64,000 nt of DNA, taken from contig NZ_CP023667.1 of the NCBI RefSeq assembly GCF_002443155.1, forward strand, positions 372,001 through 436,000. Reading direction: 5' to 3'. The notes under the pieces are model-generated. The model had not been told where the DNA came from. It searched no databases and saw only the letters and a list, made by a program, of their open reading frames with translations. Numbering within the stretch: position 1 is the stretch's first letter; every line of letters starts with the position of its first letter. The stretch is from Alcaligenes faecalis (GTDB lineage Bacteria > Pseudomonadota > Gammaproteobacteria > Burkholderiales > Burkholderiaceae_B). Below, one piece after another: positions 43,954-52,091 of this stretch. Made by a program: the position numbers and the translations under genes.

Positions 43954-45162
43954 ATGAGTCGCATTGTCCTGTTTGAGAACATTCATCCTAGCGCCCGTGA
44001 AGTTTTTGAGGCTGCTGGTTTGACCGATATTCAGACCTACAAGGGAGCCTTGTCGGGTCAGGAGCTGCTGGACGCTGTCAAAGGCGCCGAAGTTGTCGGA
44101 ATTCGTTCCCGTACCCAGTTTGACAGCCGGGTGCTGGAGCACGCAGACCAGCTCAAAGTGCTGGGATGTTTTTGTATTGGTACCAACCAGGTGGATCTGG
44201 ACCAGGCCCAGAACCACGGCGTACCAGTCTTTAATGCGCCGTTCTCCAACACCCGCTCCGTTGCCGAGCTGGTGCTGGGCGAGGCCATCTTGTTGCTGCG
44301 TCGCATCCCCGAGAAGAACCTGCGTGTACACCAGGGTTTCTGGGACAAGAGTGCCGATGGCGCTTTCGAGATCCGTGGCAAGACGTTGGGCGTGATTGGT
44401 TACGGCAATATTGGTTCTCAGGTCGGTACCTTGGCCGAAGCGCTGGGTATGCGCGTGCTCTACCATGATGTGGAATCCAAACTGCCGCTGAGCAATGCCC
44501 GAGTCTACGGCAGCCTGAAGCAAATGCTGGCCGAGTCCGATGTGGTCACCTTGCACGTGCCAGGCGGGCAGGGCACACATAACATCATGAATGCCGAGAC
44601 GATCGCAGCGATGAAGCCAGGTTCCATCCTGATCAACGCATCGCGCGGCACCGTCGTGGATATTGATGCCCTGCATCAGGCCTTGGTCAGCGGTCATCTG
44701 GCAGGCGCTGCGCTGGACGTGTTCCCCACTGAGCCGAAAAGCGTGGACGAGCCCTTGAAGAGTCCCTTGATTGGCATGCCCAACGTGATTCTGACGCCGC
44801 ACATTGGCGGCAGCACCCAGGAATCGCAAGAGAATATTGGTCGTGAAGTGGCCGAGAAACTGGTCAGCTACTTGCGTAGTGGTGCTACCAAGGGCGCAGT
44901 GAACTTCCCTGAAGTGTCGTACTACGATATCCAGGGTGCTGTGCGCCTGTTGCATGTTCATCGCAACGTTCCCGGTGCGATGGGTGGCCTGAACAATATC
45001 CTGGCTCAGCACGGCATCAATATCACTCGTCAGCAGTTGCAAACGCAAGGCGAGCTGGGTTACGCCATGACGGACCTGGATCGTGTGCCCGAGCAAGGCT
45101 TGCTGGACGCTGTGCGCGCCCACCCCGGTACTGTCCGTAGCGATCTGATTTTCCCGGCTTAA
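43954..45162 (+). CDS. serA: D-3-phosphoglycerate dehydrogenase
   Basis: From ATG 43954 the protein has 402 residues; GGAA lies 6 bases upstream, while an ATG at 43939 would add five residues. It catalyses the first step of serine synthesis. It has the E. coli-type SerA layout: GCFCIGTNQVDL, NAD-binding GVIGYGNIGSQVG, catalytic NASRGTVVD and LTPHIGGSTQE, and a C-terminal ACT domain (LLHVHRNVPGAMGGLNNIL) for serine feedback. A strong hairpin follows its stop. Confidence 0.94.
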   Translation: MSRIVLFENIHPSAREVFEAAGLTDIQTYKGALSGQELLDAVKGAEVVGIRSRTQFDSRVLEHADQLKVLGCFCIGTNQVDLDQAQNHGVPVFNAPFSNTRSVAELVLGEAILLLRRIPEKNLRVHQGFWDKSADGAFEIRGKTLGVIGYGNIGSQVGTLAEALGMRVLYHDVESKLPLSNARVYGSLKQMLAESDVVTLHVPGGQGTHNIMNAETIAAMKPGSILINASRGTVVDIDALHQALVSGHLAGAALDVFPTEPKSVDEPLKSPLIGMPNVILTPHIGGSTQESQENIGREVAEKLVSYLRSGATKGAVNFPEVSYYDIQGAVRLLHVHRNVPGAMGGLNNILAQHGINITRQQLQTQGELGYAMTDLDRVPEQGLLDAVRAHPGTVRSDLIFPA

Positions 45163-45188
45163 AGCGGGTAGTCAGACCCTGAACAAAC

Positions 45189-45216
45189 GGCCCCGGATTC
45201 AAAAGAATCCGGGGCC
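45189..45216 (+). terminator. Terminator hairpin after serA
   Basis: GGCCCCGGATTC (45189-45200) and GAATCCGGGGCC (45205-45216) form a perfect 12-bp stem with an AAAA loop, 26 bp after the stop. There is no T-tract; instead the 15-bp tandem repeat starts at the next base, so the original tail may have been replaced. Confidence 0.6.
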
Positions 45217-45331
45217 GTCTGCTATCCGTCCGTCTGCTATCCGTCCGTCTGCTATCCGTCCGTCTGCTATCCGTCCGTCTGCTATCCGTCCGTCTGCTAT
45301 CCGTCCGTCTGCTATCCGTCCGTCTGCTATC
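45217..45331. repeat. 15-bp minisatellite (7.7 copies)
   Basis: Seven exact copies of GTCTGCTATCCGTCC (45217-45321) are followed by a partial copy (GTCTGCTATC, 45322-45331). The copies are identical, which implies recent expansion or active slippage. The array starts directly after the serA hairpin and its last two bases belong to the nsrR stop codon. The units are contiguous, so this is not a CRISPR array. Confidence 0.95.
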
Positions 45332-45782
45332 AGGCCGAGTGCATCGACTTGGTGGGCCAGGCAATCGTCTGTTCTGGGCTGCTGCCGGGAACAATAATGT
45401 CGCGCAAGGTGTAGTTATCCAGATAACTCAGGAACTGGGCCAGCGCCTGTTTAAGGATATTGCTCAGGTTGCATCGACCGCTCAGGATGCAGTGGGTGCC
45501 ACTGCCCAAACATTCCACCACTGCCAGATCCGTTTCGGTATAGCGCACCAGCTCGCCCAGGTTGATGTCTTCGGGCGCACGCGCCAAACGCATGCCGCCA
45601 TTTTTCCCGCGCTGCGTCTGAATCCACCCACCCTTGGACAGCAGGTGGGTGACTTTCATCAGGTGGGCTTGGGAAATCTGGTGGTACTGGGCAATTTCCG
45701 CGATGGTACAGAGCCTGTCTTCGTTCTGGCCCAGATACATCAATTGACGCAGGGCATAGTCGGTAAGGTTGGTCAGGCGCAT
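45330..45782 (-). CDS. nsrR: Rrf2-family nitric-oxide-sensing repressor NsrR
   Basis: This 150-residue protein has an Rrf2 winged helix (MRLTNLTDYALRQLMYLG, ISQAHLMKVTHLLSKGGWI) and three iron-sulfur cysteines, Cys91, Cys98 and Cys104, in the NsrR position. The following FLSYLDNYTLRDII matches E. coli NsrR (FLTELDNYTLADL). NO damages the cluster and relieves repression. It lies 2 bp after the hemoglobin gene in one operon with a candidate NsrR site upstream, implying autoregulation. Its stop codon touches the minisatellite. Confidence 0.86.
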   Translation of the reverse strand: MRLTNLTDYALRQLMYLGQNEDRLCTIAEIAQYHQISQAHLMKVTHLLSKGGWIQTQRGKNGGMRLARAPEDINLGELVRYTETDLAVVECLGSGTHCILSGRCNLSNILKQALAQFLSYLDNYTLRDIIVPGSSPEQTIAWPTKSMHSA

Positions 45783-45784
45783 GA

Positions 45785-46189
45785 TCAGGGCAGTTGCAGC
45801 TCGCTGGCCACTTTGGTGGGGTTGTGCTGGAACTGATAGCCAAACCAGAAGCTGCGGGCGATACGCTGGGCGTATTCCAGCGCCAGTTCCGCCATGGCCT
45901 GGTTTTCACGTTCCTGACAGGTTTCCTTGAACAGACGCAGCCATTGTTCAAAGTGGCTGGCCTGAATATGCTGGAGCGACAAATGCTTGGCCATGGGGTT
46001 GCCATTGAAGCCATCGGTCTTGAGCAGCAGGGACGACCAGAACTCTTCCATGACACCCAGGTGCGTATCCCAATCCTTGATGCGCTCGGAGAAAATCGGG
46101 CCAAGGACCTCGTCCATGCGGATGCGATCATAAAAGTCCCAGACCAGGTCATGAATTTCCTGGCGGGTACACAAAGCATTGAGAGCCAT
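45785..46189 (-). CDS. Group III truncated hemoglobin
   Basis: This 134-residue protein matches group III (Ctb-like) truncated hemoglobins: FYDRIRMDEVLGPIF at the N-terminus, the EFWSSLLLKTDGFNGNPM segment and the proximal-histidine region IQASHFEQWLRLF. Such proteins bind O2 and NO and are linked to nitrosative stress defence. It is the first gene of the operon with nsrR. The ATG at 46189 directly follows an AT-rich promoter. Confidence 0.92.
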   Translation of the reverse strand: MALNALCTRQEIHDLVWDFYDRIRMDEVLGPIFSERIKDWDTHLGVMEEFWSSLLLKTDGFNGNPMAKHLSLQHIQASHFEQWLRLFKETCQERENQAMAELALEYAQRIARSFWFGYQFQHNPTKVASELQLP

Positions 46190-46204
46190 AATATTTTGAA
46201 TTTA

Positions 46205-46227
46205 AAGATATATATTTTATCTATCTT
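46205..46227. promoter_or_regulatory. Candidate NsrR operator
   Basis: AAGATA (46205-46210) and TATCTT (46222-46227) are the outer arms of a 23-bp AT-rich dyad with a TATATTTTATC centre. This matches the known NsrR pattern of AAGAT and ATCTT arms around an AT-rich core. It lies 15-38 bp upstream of the hemoglobin ATG, where it would overlap the promoter. Confidence 0.72.
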
Positions 46228-46533
46228 ATTGGTATGACTCACCGGGGTCAAGCCGGAAAGAAAACCGCTGCATCGAGAACGGTTCCACACTGAATTTCAC
46301 GCAGATTCAACGCTTGCTTTTCTACACTGGCCGCATGTTTCAGAATATGGATGTTGTATTTTAGATGTTCAGCTCAAGTGCTCGACTTGCAAAGGAAGCG
46401 CGAGTCTTGAATTGTGCTCTTTTATGGAAGACAAGTATCACGGAAGGCAAATTGCACTAGGCGGTCTGGCAGGCTACGATTACTTTTTGTTGGCTAGACC
46501 TCGCTTTTGTTACAGCTTCGTGCTCAAGGAATA
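46228..46533. other. 306-bp gene-free region upstream of the glycolipid module
   Basis: No gene is seen. It should hold the promoter of the GT2 gene and possibly upstream sequence of the hemoglobin promoter. Only a small dyad, CAAGT/ACTTG (46375-46389 area), stands out. Confidence 0.55.
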
Positions 46534-47553
46534 ATGATTAAAAAAAGACAGGCCCAGACGCTCTCTTGTGTCATCCCTGGTTTGAATGAAGCAGAGAACC
46601 TGCCCGCATTAATGCCGGTCTTGGTGGCGAAGTTGTGCGAATTGGTCCCGGATTTTGAAATCATTTTCGTTGACGATGGCAGCACTGATGCCACGCCTTT
46701 GGTTATTGAGCAATTGCGTCAAACCTATCCTCAATTGGTGTATCTGCAGTTATCGCGCAACTTCGGCAAAGAAGCGGCGTTGACGGCAGGCTTGGAAGCC
46801 AGTCGTGGGCAGGTGGTCGTGTGCATGGATGCGGATTTGCAGCATCCTCCCTCCTTGATCGAAGCCATGCTGGAGCGCTGGTCTACCGGCCTGGAAATGG
46901 TCTATGCCGTGCGGGAAACCCGCGACGACGAGACTTGGCTCAAACGTGCGGGCACCAGCGTGTTCTACAAGCTGATGCGTACGTCCAATGGGCTGCGCGT
47001 ACCACGTGACGCGGGTGATTTTCGCTTGATGGATCGTTGTGTGGTGGATGCCCTGATGGCTTTGCCCGAACGCAGCCGCTTCATGAAAGGCTTGTTTGCC
47101 TGGGTGGGCTTTCCGTCCGAACCCATTTACTACTCGCCTGCCGAGCGTTTGCATGGTGTCAGCCGGTTCCGTCCCACCAAACTGCTGCGCTTTGCGGTGG
47201 ATGGTTTGACGGCATTTACCACCTGGCCACTGCGTTTGCTGAGCCTGTTAGGTGCGGTGCTGGCCATGCTGTCCTTCAGCTACGGCCTGTTCATTATCTT
47301 CAAGCATTTGATCTACGGAGATGCTGTACGGGGTTGGGCCACCTTGATTACGGTGGTGCTGTTCTTTGCGGGTGTGAACATGCTCTCGTTGGGGGTGGTG
47401 GGCGAGTATGTCGCCAGCATCTTTGCCGAGGTCAAGCACCGGCCCTTGTATCTGGTGCATCGCCGCCGGGGGCAGGGTTTGGCTTCGGGGCAGACACCTG
47501 CACCAAGCCAGGGCCAAGACAGCACCCAGAGCCAGGCGCAGCAACAGGACTGA
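46534..47553 (+). CDS. Family 2 glycosyltransferase, ArnC/LgmA-like
   Basis: This 339-residue protein has a GT-A domain with nucleotide-sugar motifs VDDGSTD (Asp47-Asp48) and MDADLQHP, then two C-terminal membrane helices (about 230-300). This is the layout of enzymes that load a sugar onto undecaprenyl phosphate (ArnC, GtrB, DPM1-like). The C-terminus is a Gln/Ser-rich tail. The start at ATG 46534 follows AAGGA closely. With the ArnT-like gene it resembles Bordetella LgmA, which is described as making undecaprenyl-phosphate-GlcNAc; that assignment is inferred. Confidence 0.85.
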   Translation: MIKKRQAQTLSCVIPGLNEAENLPALMPVLVAKLCELVPDFEIIFVDDGSTDATPLVIEQLRQTYPQLVYLQLSRNFGKEAALTAGLEASRGQVVVCMDADLQHPPSLIEAMLERWSTGLEMVYAVRETRDDETWLKRAGTSVFYKLMRTSNGLRVPRDAGDFRLMDRCVVDALMALPERSRFMKGLFAWVGFPSEPIYYSPAERLHGVSRFRPTKLLRFAVDGLTAFTTWPLRLLSLLGAVLAMLSFSYGLFIIFKHLIYGDAVRGWATLITVVLFFAGVNMLSLGVVGEYVASIFAEVKHRPLYLVHRRRGQGLASGQTPAPSQGQDSTQSQAQQQD

Positions 47554-47677
47554 GAGCCAGTCCGGTCGTTTAATTGCCGTTTTGCTCTCAAGTGTAATTG
47601 AACGCTACATCGATATTCTGAATCGTTTTGACAGCCACGTCGGTGGCTGCCTAACCCTTTTGGTTTGGCTATAGACG

Positions 47678-49348
47678 ATGAGTATCGAAAATTCTTTTTC
47701 CCCCGCTGGCGTAACCGTGCCACTCGGGCACACGCGGGGTCCGGCCTATTGGCTGAGTCTGGGCGTACAGCGCCTGGGCACACTTTCCAGCCTGTCCGTG
47801 GGCTTGCTGGCGCTGCTGTGGTTTGCACTGACCCTGGGGGTCTATCCTCTGTTGATTCCGGACGAGGGGCGCTATGTCGGCGTGGCCTTGTCCATGCTGG
47901 AGTCGGGTGATTATCTGGTGCCGCGGCTGGACGGCCTGCCGTTTTTTCATAAACCCCCTTTGCATTACTGGCTCACCGCCTTGAGCCTGAAAGTGCTGGG
48001 TGTGAATTTTGTAGCAGCTCGCTTGGTGCCTGCCTTGATGGCAGCCTTGCTGATTGCCGGCATGCATGCCTTCCTGAAGCGTCATGCCAGCTTGCAACAT
48101 GCGGGCTGGACAGTCTTGATTCTGCTCAGCAGCCCCTTGCTGTTTGGGGCCTCCCATTACGCTAACCTGGACATGACGGTGGCGGCCTTGATCAGCAGTT
48201 GTGTGCTGCTGGGTGGCCACGCTGCCTTGCAGGTGGAGCAGGGGCGTTCCTATCGTTGGGCCGTGATGGGCCTGTATGCCACCGCCGGTTTGGCCTTTCT
48301 GGCAAAAGGCTTGATCGGGATTTTGATTCCCGGCGGCATTCTGGTGTTCTGGTTGCTGGGCCGAGGGCAGTGGCGTATCTTGCTGCGTCTGTTTTCCTTG
48401 ACCGGCCTGGGTGTCCTGTTGCTGGTTGCCACGCCCTGGATGTGGGCCATGCAGGCGCGCTATCCGGGCTTCTTTGACTATTACATCGTCTACCAGCACT
48501 TCCAGCGTTTTCTGGAAACCGGTTTCAACAACCCTCAGCCTTTCTGGTTCTACTTTGCCCTGATGCCCGTTGCCACCTTGGGTTGGACGCCACTCTTGCT
48601 CAAGCGCCTTCGTGGTTCTGCCAGTACTGCCGATGGTCTGGGAGCGATACGTGGCTTGATGCTGTCTGCCCTGCTGACCGTGCTGATTTTCTTTTCCATT
48701 CCTGCGTCCAAGCTTGTGGGCTATGTCTTGCCTGCGATTGGTCCTTGGGCGTTCTTCCTGGCCGATGTGGTGATTCGTCGCAGCCAGCGGGATGGAGAAG
48801 TCAAGGTAGAGCGCTTGGCCGTCTGGAGTCTGGCCGTTTGCGTAGCGATTTGCGCGATTGCCGTGGTGACGATGATGCTGCGCCCACAGGTCAACAGCCA
48901 GGCCCTGGGTCGTGTGCTGGCCAGTGAATATCAAAAGGGCGATCGGGTCGTCTTTCTGAATAACTATCGCTATGACCTGGGCTTTTACGTTCCGGGCCTG
49001 CAGAACATCAGCGTCGTGGGGCGCTGGGATGATCCGGAGATCATGCGTACCGATAGCTGGCGTAAAGAGCTGCTGGAAGCGGCCCGTTTTGAGCCGCAGC
49101 GTGGGACGATGACCTTGATCGACCGGGAAACCTTGCGTCAGCAGCTATGTCGGGACAGCAAGGCGGTGGTCTGGCTGATCGGTTCGCCAGATGCCGTCCG
49201 TCAAAGCCAGGTGCTCAATCATGCCCAGCGCCTGTATGAGGATCAGCGTATCGCGCTGTGGCGCTTTGATCATGATGAGTACGAGCTTATGTGCGGCGAA
49301 ACGCCCAAAGTCGCCCCGCCAGAAACGTCAGCACAGCCAGGCCGATAA
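47678..49348 (+). CDS. ArnT/LgmB-like lipid A glycosyltransferase (GT-C, PMT family)
   Basis: This 556-residue membrane protein has many hydrophobic segments and the family's acidic catalytic pair Asp62-Glu63 in LIPDEGRY, followed by HKPPLHYWL. ArnT moves an aminoarabinose from undecaprenyl phosphate to lipid A phosphates; LgmB of Bordetella moves glucosamine. The lack of other arn genes and the presence of GtrA and a deacetylase favour the glucosamine route. Its 3' end overlaps the opposite-strand gtrA gene by 62 bp. Confidence 0.87.
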   Translation: MSIENSFSPAGVTVPLGHTRGPAYWLSLGVQRLGTLSSLSVGLLALLWFALTLGVYPLLIPDEGRYVGVALSMLESGDYLVPRLDGLPFFHKPPLHYWLTALSLKVLGVNFVAARLVPALMAALLIAGMHAFLKRHASLQHAGWTVLILLSSPLLFGASHYANLDMTVAALISSCVLLGGHAALQVEQGRSYRWAVMGLYATAGLAFLAKGLIGILIPGGILVFWLLGRGQWRILLRLFSLTGLGVLLLVATPWMWAMQARYPGFFDYYIVYQHFQRFLETGFNNPQPFWFYFALMPVATLGWTPLLLKRLRGSASTADGLGAIRGLMLSALLTVLIFFSIPASKLVGYVLPAIGPWAFFLADVVIRRSQRDGEVKVERLAVWSLAVCVAICAIAVVTMMLRPQVNSQALGRVLASEYQKGDRVVFLNNYRYDLGFYVPGLQNISVVGRWDDPEIMRTDSWRKELLEAARFEPQRGTMTLIDRETLRQQLCRDSKAVVWLIGSPDAVRQSQVLNHAQRLYEDQRIALWRFDHDEYELMCGETPKVAPPETSAQPGR

Positions 49349-49664
49349 GAATCAGGCCCAGCAGCAAGTCGTAGCGCAGACCGGAGTGATTCAGCAAAAA
49401 CGCATAGCTGGCTTCGTTCACCGCGAAGCCAGCGGCGGACACCAGAAAAAAACGTGTCAGCGCGGGCAGAAAACGGGCATTATGGGAACGGAAAGTCAGC
49501 CAGTAGTGGCCGCCAAAAGACACCAGAAATGCAATCAGCCAGCCAAAAAGATTGGCCAGCAAGGGCGACAGACTCAGCGTTTGCACCAGGGCGATTACAA
49601 TGCCCCAGTGTGTGAAGGCGGCCAGGGTGCCGACCAGAATGAACAGAATGATTTGACGAGACAT
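49287..49664 (-). CDS. GtrA-family membrane protein (putative lipid-linked sugar flippase)
   Basis: This 125-residue protein has four hydrophobic helices and the GtrA pattern (ILFILVGTLAAFTHWGIV, LANLFGWLIAFLVSFGGHYWLTF, RFFLVSAAGFAVNEASY). GtrA proteins are thought to flip undecaprenyl-phosphate-linked sugars. The ATG at 49664 was chosen because upstream residues belong to the opposite-strand deacetylase. Its start is 15 bp from that gene's start, head to head, and its end lies inside the ArnT-like gene. Confidence 0.87.
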   Translation of the reverse strand: MSRQIILFILVGTLAAFTHWGIVIALVQTLSLSPLLANLFGWLIAFLVSFGGHYWLTFRSHNARFLPALTRFFLVSAAGFAVNEASYAFLLNHSGLRYDLLLGLILIGLAVLTFLAGRLWAFRRT

Positions 49665-49679
49665 AAAGCGGAGCGAGCA

Positions 49680-50483
49680 GTGGCCAAGGACAGGCAGATC
49701 AGTATATGCGCGGATGATTTTGGGATGGCCCCTGCCGTGGACGAGGCCATACTGAAATTGGCCCAGGCCCGACGCCTGACAGGAACATCCTGCCTGGTTG
49801 ATGGGGACAGTTTTGTGCAAAATGCACCAGCACTGCGCCAGAGCACGCTGCAAAAAGGTTTGCACCTGAATTTTACCGAGTTTGCCTCCCAGAAGGGCGT
49901 GTATGCCATGCCGCTCAAGCAGGTGATTATCCGTAGCCTGTTACATCGTCTGGACAGTCAGAAGGTCAAGGACAGCGTGGCCCGACAACTGGACCGTTTT
50001 GAAGAGGTGATGGGGCAGGGTCCGGACTATATAGATGGGCATCAGCATGTGCATCAACTACCCATGGTACGCGAGGCCTTGCTGGCGGAAATGGAGCGTC
50101 GTTATGCCGCTTCCATGCCCTGGCTGCGCTATACCGGCGCCCAGCGTCTGGCCACGGGTTTTGCGTTTAAAGACCGATTCAAGGCGCAGATTATTGACGG
50201 GTTAGGTTCCAGAGATTTGCTGCGTCTGGCCAGAGCCAAGGGCGTCACCATGAATACCAGCTTTACCGGGGTGTACGACTTTCAGGGTGGCAAGGAGCGC
50301 TACAGTGCCCTGGTCAAGGCCTGGCTGGCCGTGATGCAGCACGGGGATAGCATGATGTGCCATCCCTCCCTGAGCAGCGTGCAGGACGATCCTGTGGGCT
50401 TACAGCGCCTGGCGGAGTATGAAGTGCTGGCAGGTTCTGACATGCAGCAGTGGCTGGAGCAGTACAGCCTGCGTATTGCCTGA
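49680..50483 (+). CDS. ChbG/HpnK-family carbohydrate deacetylase
   Basis: This 267-residue protein starts at GTG 49680 with GGAG six bases upstream. The metal site is visible as Asp12-Asp13 in ADDFG, His62 in LHLNFTE and the DGHQHVH motif (119-125). The family removes N-acetyl groups from chitooligosaccharides or lipid-linked sugars. Beside a GT2, an ArnT-like enzyme and GtrA, it probably deacetylates undecaprenyl-phosphate-GlcNAc, the step assigned to LgmC in Bordetella. That role is inferred. Confidence 0.85.
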   Translation: MAKDRQISICADDFGMAPAVDEAILKLAQARRLTGTSCLVDGDSFVQNAPALRQSTLQKGLHLNFTEFASQKGVYAMPLKQVIIRSLLHRLDSQKVKDSVARQLDRFEEVMGQGPDYIDGHQHVHQLPMVREALLAEMERRYAASMPWLRYTGAQRLATGFAFKDRFKAQIIDGLGSRDLLRLARAKGVTMNTSFTGVYDFQGGKERYSALVKAWLAVMQHGDSMMCHPSLSSVQDDPVGLQRLAEYEVLAGSDMQQWLEQYSLRIA

Positions 50484-50492
50484 GAAAGAAGA

Positions 50493-51089
50493 TCAAGCCG
50501 ATTGGGCAGGCTGGCTTTGGCTGCCTTCGCCCAGACTGCGCTGCATGATGACCACATCAATCCACTGCTGGAATTTATAGCCCACGGCTGGCTGAGTACC
50601 CACATGGGCAAAGCCCAGCGAACGGTGCAGGGCAATCGAGCCACGGCTGTCATGGCCGGAGATGACGGCCACCATTTGCCGCCACGGGCCTTTCTCGCAC
50701 TCCAGCAGCAATTGTTCCAGCAAGGCCTTGCCCAGACCTTTGCCAATCTGACCTTGAGCCAGATAGATGGAATCTTCTACCGTGAAGCGATAGGCAGGGC
50801 GGGAGCGGTACGTGCCTGCATAGGCATAGCCCACGATCTGCCCGTCCAGTTCCGCGACCAGCCAGGGCAAGTTTTGCTCGCGCACTTGTATATAGCGGGC
50901 ACCCATTTCCTGTTCGTCGGGCGGGCTTTGTTCAAAGGTCGCCGTGCTGTGCAGCACGTGATAGGCATAGATGCTTTGTACCGCTGCCATATCGCCCAAG
51001 GTCGCGTGACGTATCAGCAAGGCGCTGGCGTGATTGCCTTGTGGCAGGGACGCAGAGAAAGGGGCTTGCGTACTCTCGGGGGGGAACAT
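50493..51089 (-). CDS. GNAT N-acetyltransferase (Pat/MnaT type)
   Basis: This 198-residue protein has a GNAT core with the acetyl-CoA loop QIGKGLGKALLEQLL and the Pat/YncA-type YAYAGTYRSRPAYRFTVEDSIY segment (read in parts). Relatives acetylate phosphinothricin, methionine sulfoximine or other L-amino acid analogues. An N-terminal extension of about 23 residues precedes the domain. AGGAAA precedes the ATG. It is convergent with the deacetylase gene and unrelated to it by function. Confidence 0.87.
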   Translation of the reverse strand: MFPPESTQAPFSASLPQGNHASALLIRHATLGDMAAVQSIYAYHVLHSTATFEQSPPDEQEMGARYIQVREQNLPWLVAELDGQIVGYAYAGTYRSRPAYRFTVEDSIYLAQGQIGKGLGKALLEQLLLECEKGPWRQMVAVISGHDSRGSIALHRSLGFAHVGTQPAVGYKFQQWIDVVIMQRSLGEGSQSQPAQSA

Positions 51090-51139
51090 ACTATTTTTCC
51101 TTTGAACTGATTTAGTTTATCCCGATTTCAGGAGTTTCT

Positions 51140-51481
51140 ATGTCCTTCCCACACCAGTTTTTGACCGAGCAATTGGCCGTCGCGCCGCAGTTATCGGGAG
51201 AGGACATGCAAGCCGTGGCCGATGCCGGTTTTAAAAGCGTCATCATCAATCGACCCGACATGGAGGGTGGTCCCGACCAGCCTCTGTCGGCAGACGTGAT
51301 GCAGGCCGCTCAAGCCGCAGGCTTGCAGGTGGAATATCAGCCAGTGGTGGGTAGCGCTATTACTTCTGCTGATGTTGCCCGTTTTGGTCAATTGCTTGAA
51401 GCTTTACCGAGCCCGACTCTGGCCTATTGTCGCACCGGTACTCGTTGTGCTGTATTGTTCCGTGCATTGAACGAATCCTGA
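51140..51481 (+). CDS. TIGR01244-type sulfur transferase/DUF442 phosphatase-like protein
   Basis: This 113-residue protein matches the beta-lactamase-hydrolase-like (BLH) family with a cysteine P-loop, YCRTGTRC, near the C-terminus, the tyrosine-phosphatase-like CxxGxR signature. INRPDMEGGPDQP is the other family motif. Members fused to persulfide dioxygenases are linked to sulfide detoxification; this one stands alone. AGGAG lies 6 bases before the ATG. Confidence 0.82.
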   Translation: MSFPHQFLTEQLAVAPQLSGEDMQAVADAGFKSVIINRPDMEGGPDQPLSADVMQAAQAAGLQVEYQPVVGSAITSADVARFGQLLEALPSPTLAYCRTGTRCAVLFRALNES

Positions 51482-51568
51482 CCTGGCTCAAGGTTCAGGT
51501 CTGTACTAGCTTGTCCTGTGCCTGTATGCAGCGGTAAGCTATCTGTCTCCATTCAAAGGGGTTATGCC

Positions 51569-52030
51569 ATGTTCAAGAAAATTCTGATTCCAACTGACGG
51601 TTCCGAGCTCTCCTCCCAAGCGGCCAACAAAGGCGTGACTTTTGCCCGCCAAATTGGTGCCGAGGTTCTGGCTTTGCACGTGACGCAGCCTTTTGCTGCC
51701 ACAGTTGGCTTTGATGGTATGGCTGCTGCGTACGCCATCACCGACGAGGACTACGACAAGACCGCCAAAGAACAGTCGCAGAAATACCTGCAACAGATTC
51801 TGGATCGTGCCGAGACTGCTGGCGTCAAGGCAACCGGTAAATCCGTATCGAACTTCAACGTGGCCGACGGTGTGGTCCAGGTTGCCGAGCAAGAAGGTTG
51901 CGACCTGATCTTTATCGGTAGTCATGGCCTCAGTGGTCTGTCCCGCCTGTTGCTGGGTAGCGTGACCATCAAGGTGCTGAATATGGCCAAGAACACCGTG
52001 CTGGTGTACCGCGTCAAAGAAAACGATTAA
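51569..52030 (+). CDS. Universal stress protein (UspA family)
   Basis: This 153-residue single-domain protein has the ATP-binding motif GSHGLSGLSRLLLGSVT (G-x2-G-x9-G-S/T) and the MFKKILIPTDGSELS start. Such proteins are induced under growth arrest or stress; the exact role is unknown. ATG 51569 gives the family N-terminus and is preceded by AAAGGGG. A strong terminator follows. Confidence 0.93.
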   Translation: MFKKILIPTDGSELSSQAANKGVTFARQIGAEVLALHVTQPFAATVGFDGMAAAYAITDEDYDKTAKEQSQKYLQQILDRAETAGVKATGKSVSNFNVADGVVQVAEQEGCDLIFIGSHGLSGLSRLLLGSVTIKVLNMAKNTVLVYRVKEND

Positions 52031-52052
52031 TCGTTTTTCAGCCCAAAGAAAA

Positions 52053-52075
52053 AACCCGCCTAGGCGGGTTTTTTT
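52053..52075. terminator. Terminator between usp and fdsD
   Basis: AACCCGCC (52053-52060) and GGCGGGTT (52063-52070) form a stem with a 2-nt centre, followed by five T and preceded by an A-run. It can work in both directions for the convergent usp gene and the fds operon. Confidence 0.88.
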
Positions 52076-52091
52076 GTGTCTGCGGCAAGGC

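Noticed and set aside
45217..45331. Possible CRISPR array
   Set aside because: The 15-bp units are contiguous without spacers and no cas gene is present.
45023..45394. Open frame coding repeated TDSRR units
   Set aside because: It only translates the 15-bp minisatellite plus antisense serA; there is no start context or signal peptide.
46534..49348. Aminoarabinose (arn) lipid A locus
   Set aside because: Only ArnC- and ArnT-like members are present; arnA, arnB, arnD and arnE/F types are missing, and a ChbG deacetylase plus GtrA fit the glucosamine scheme better.
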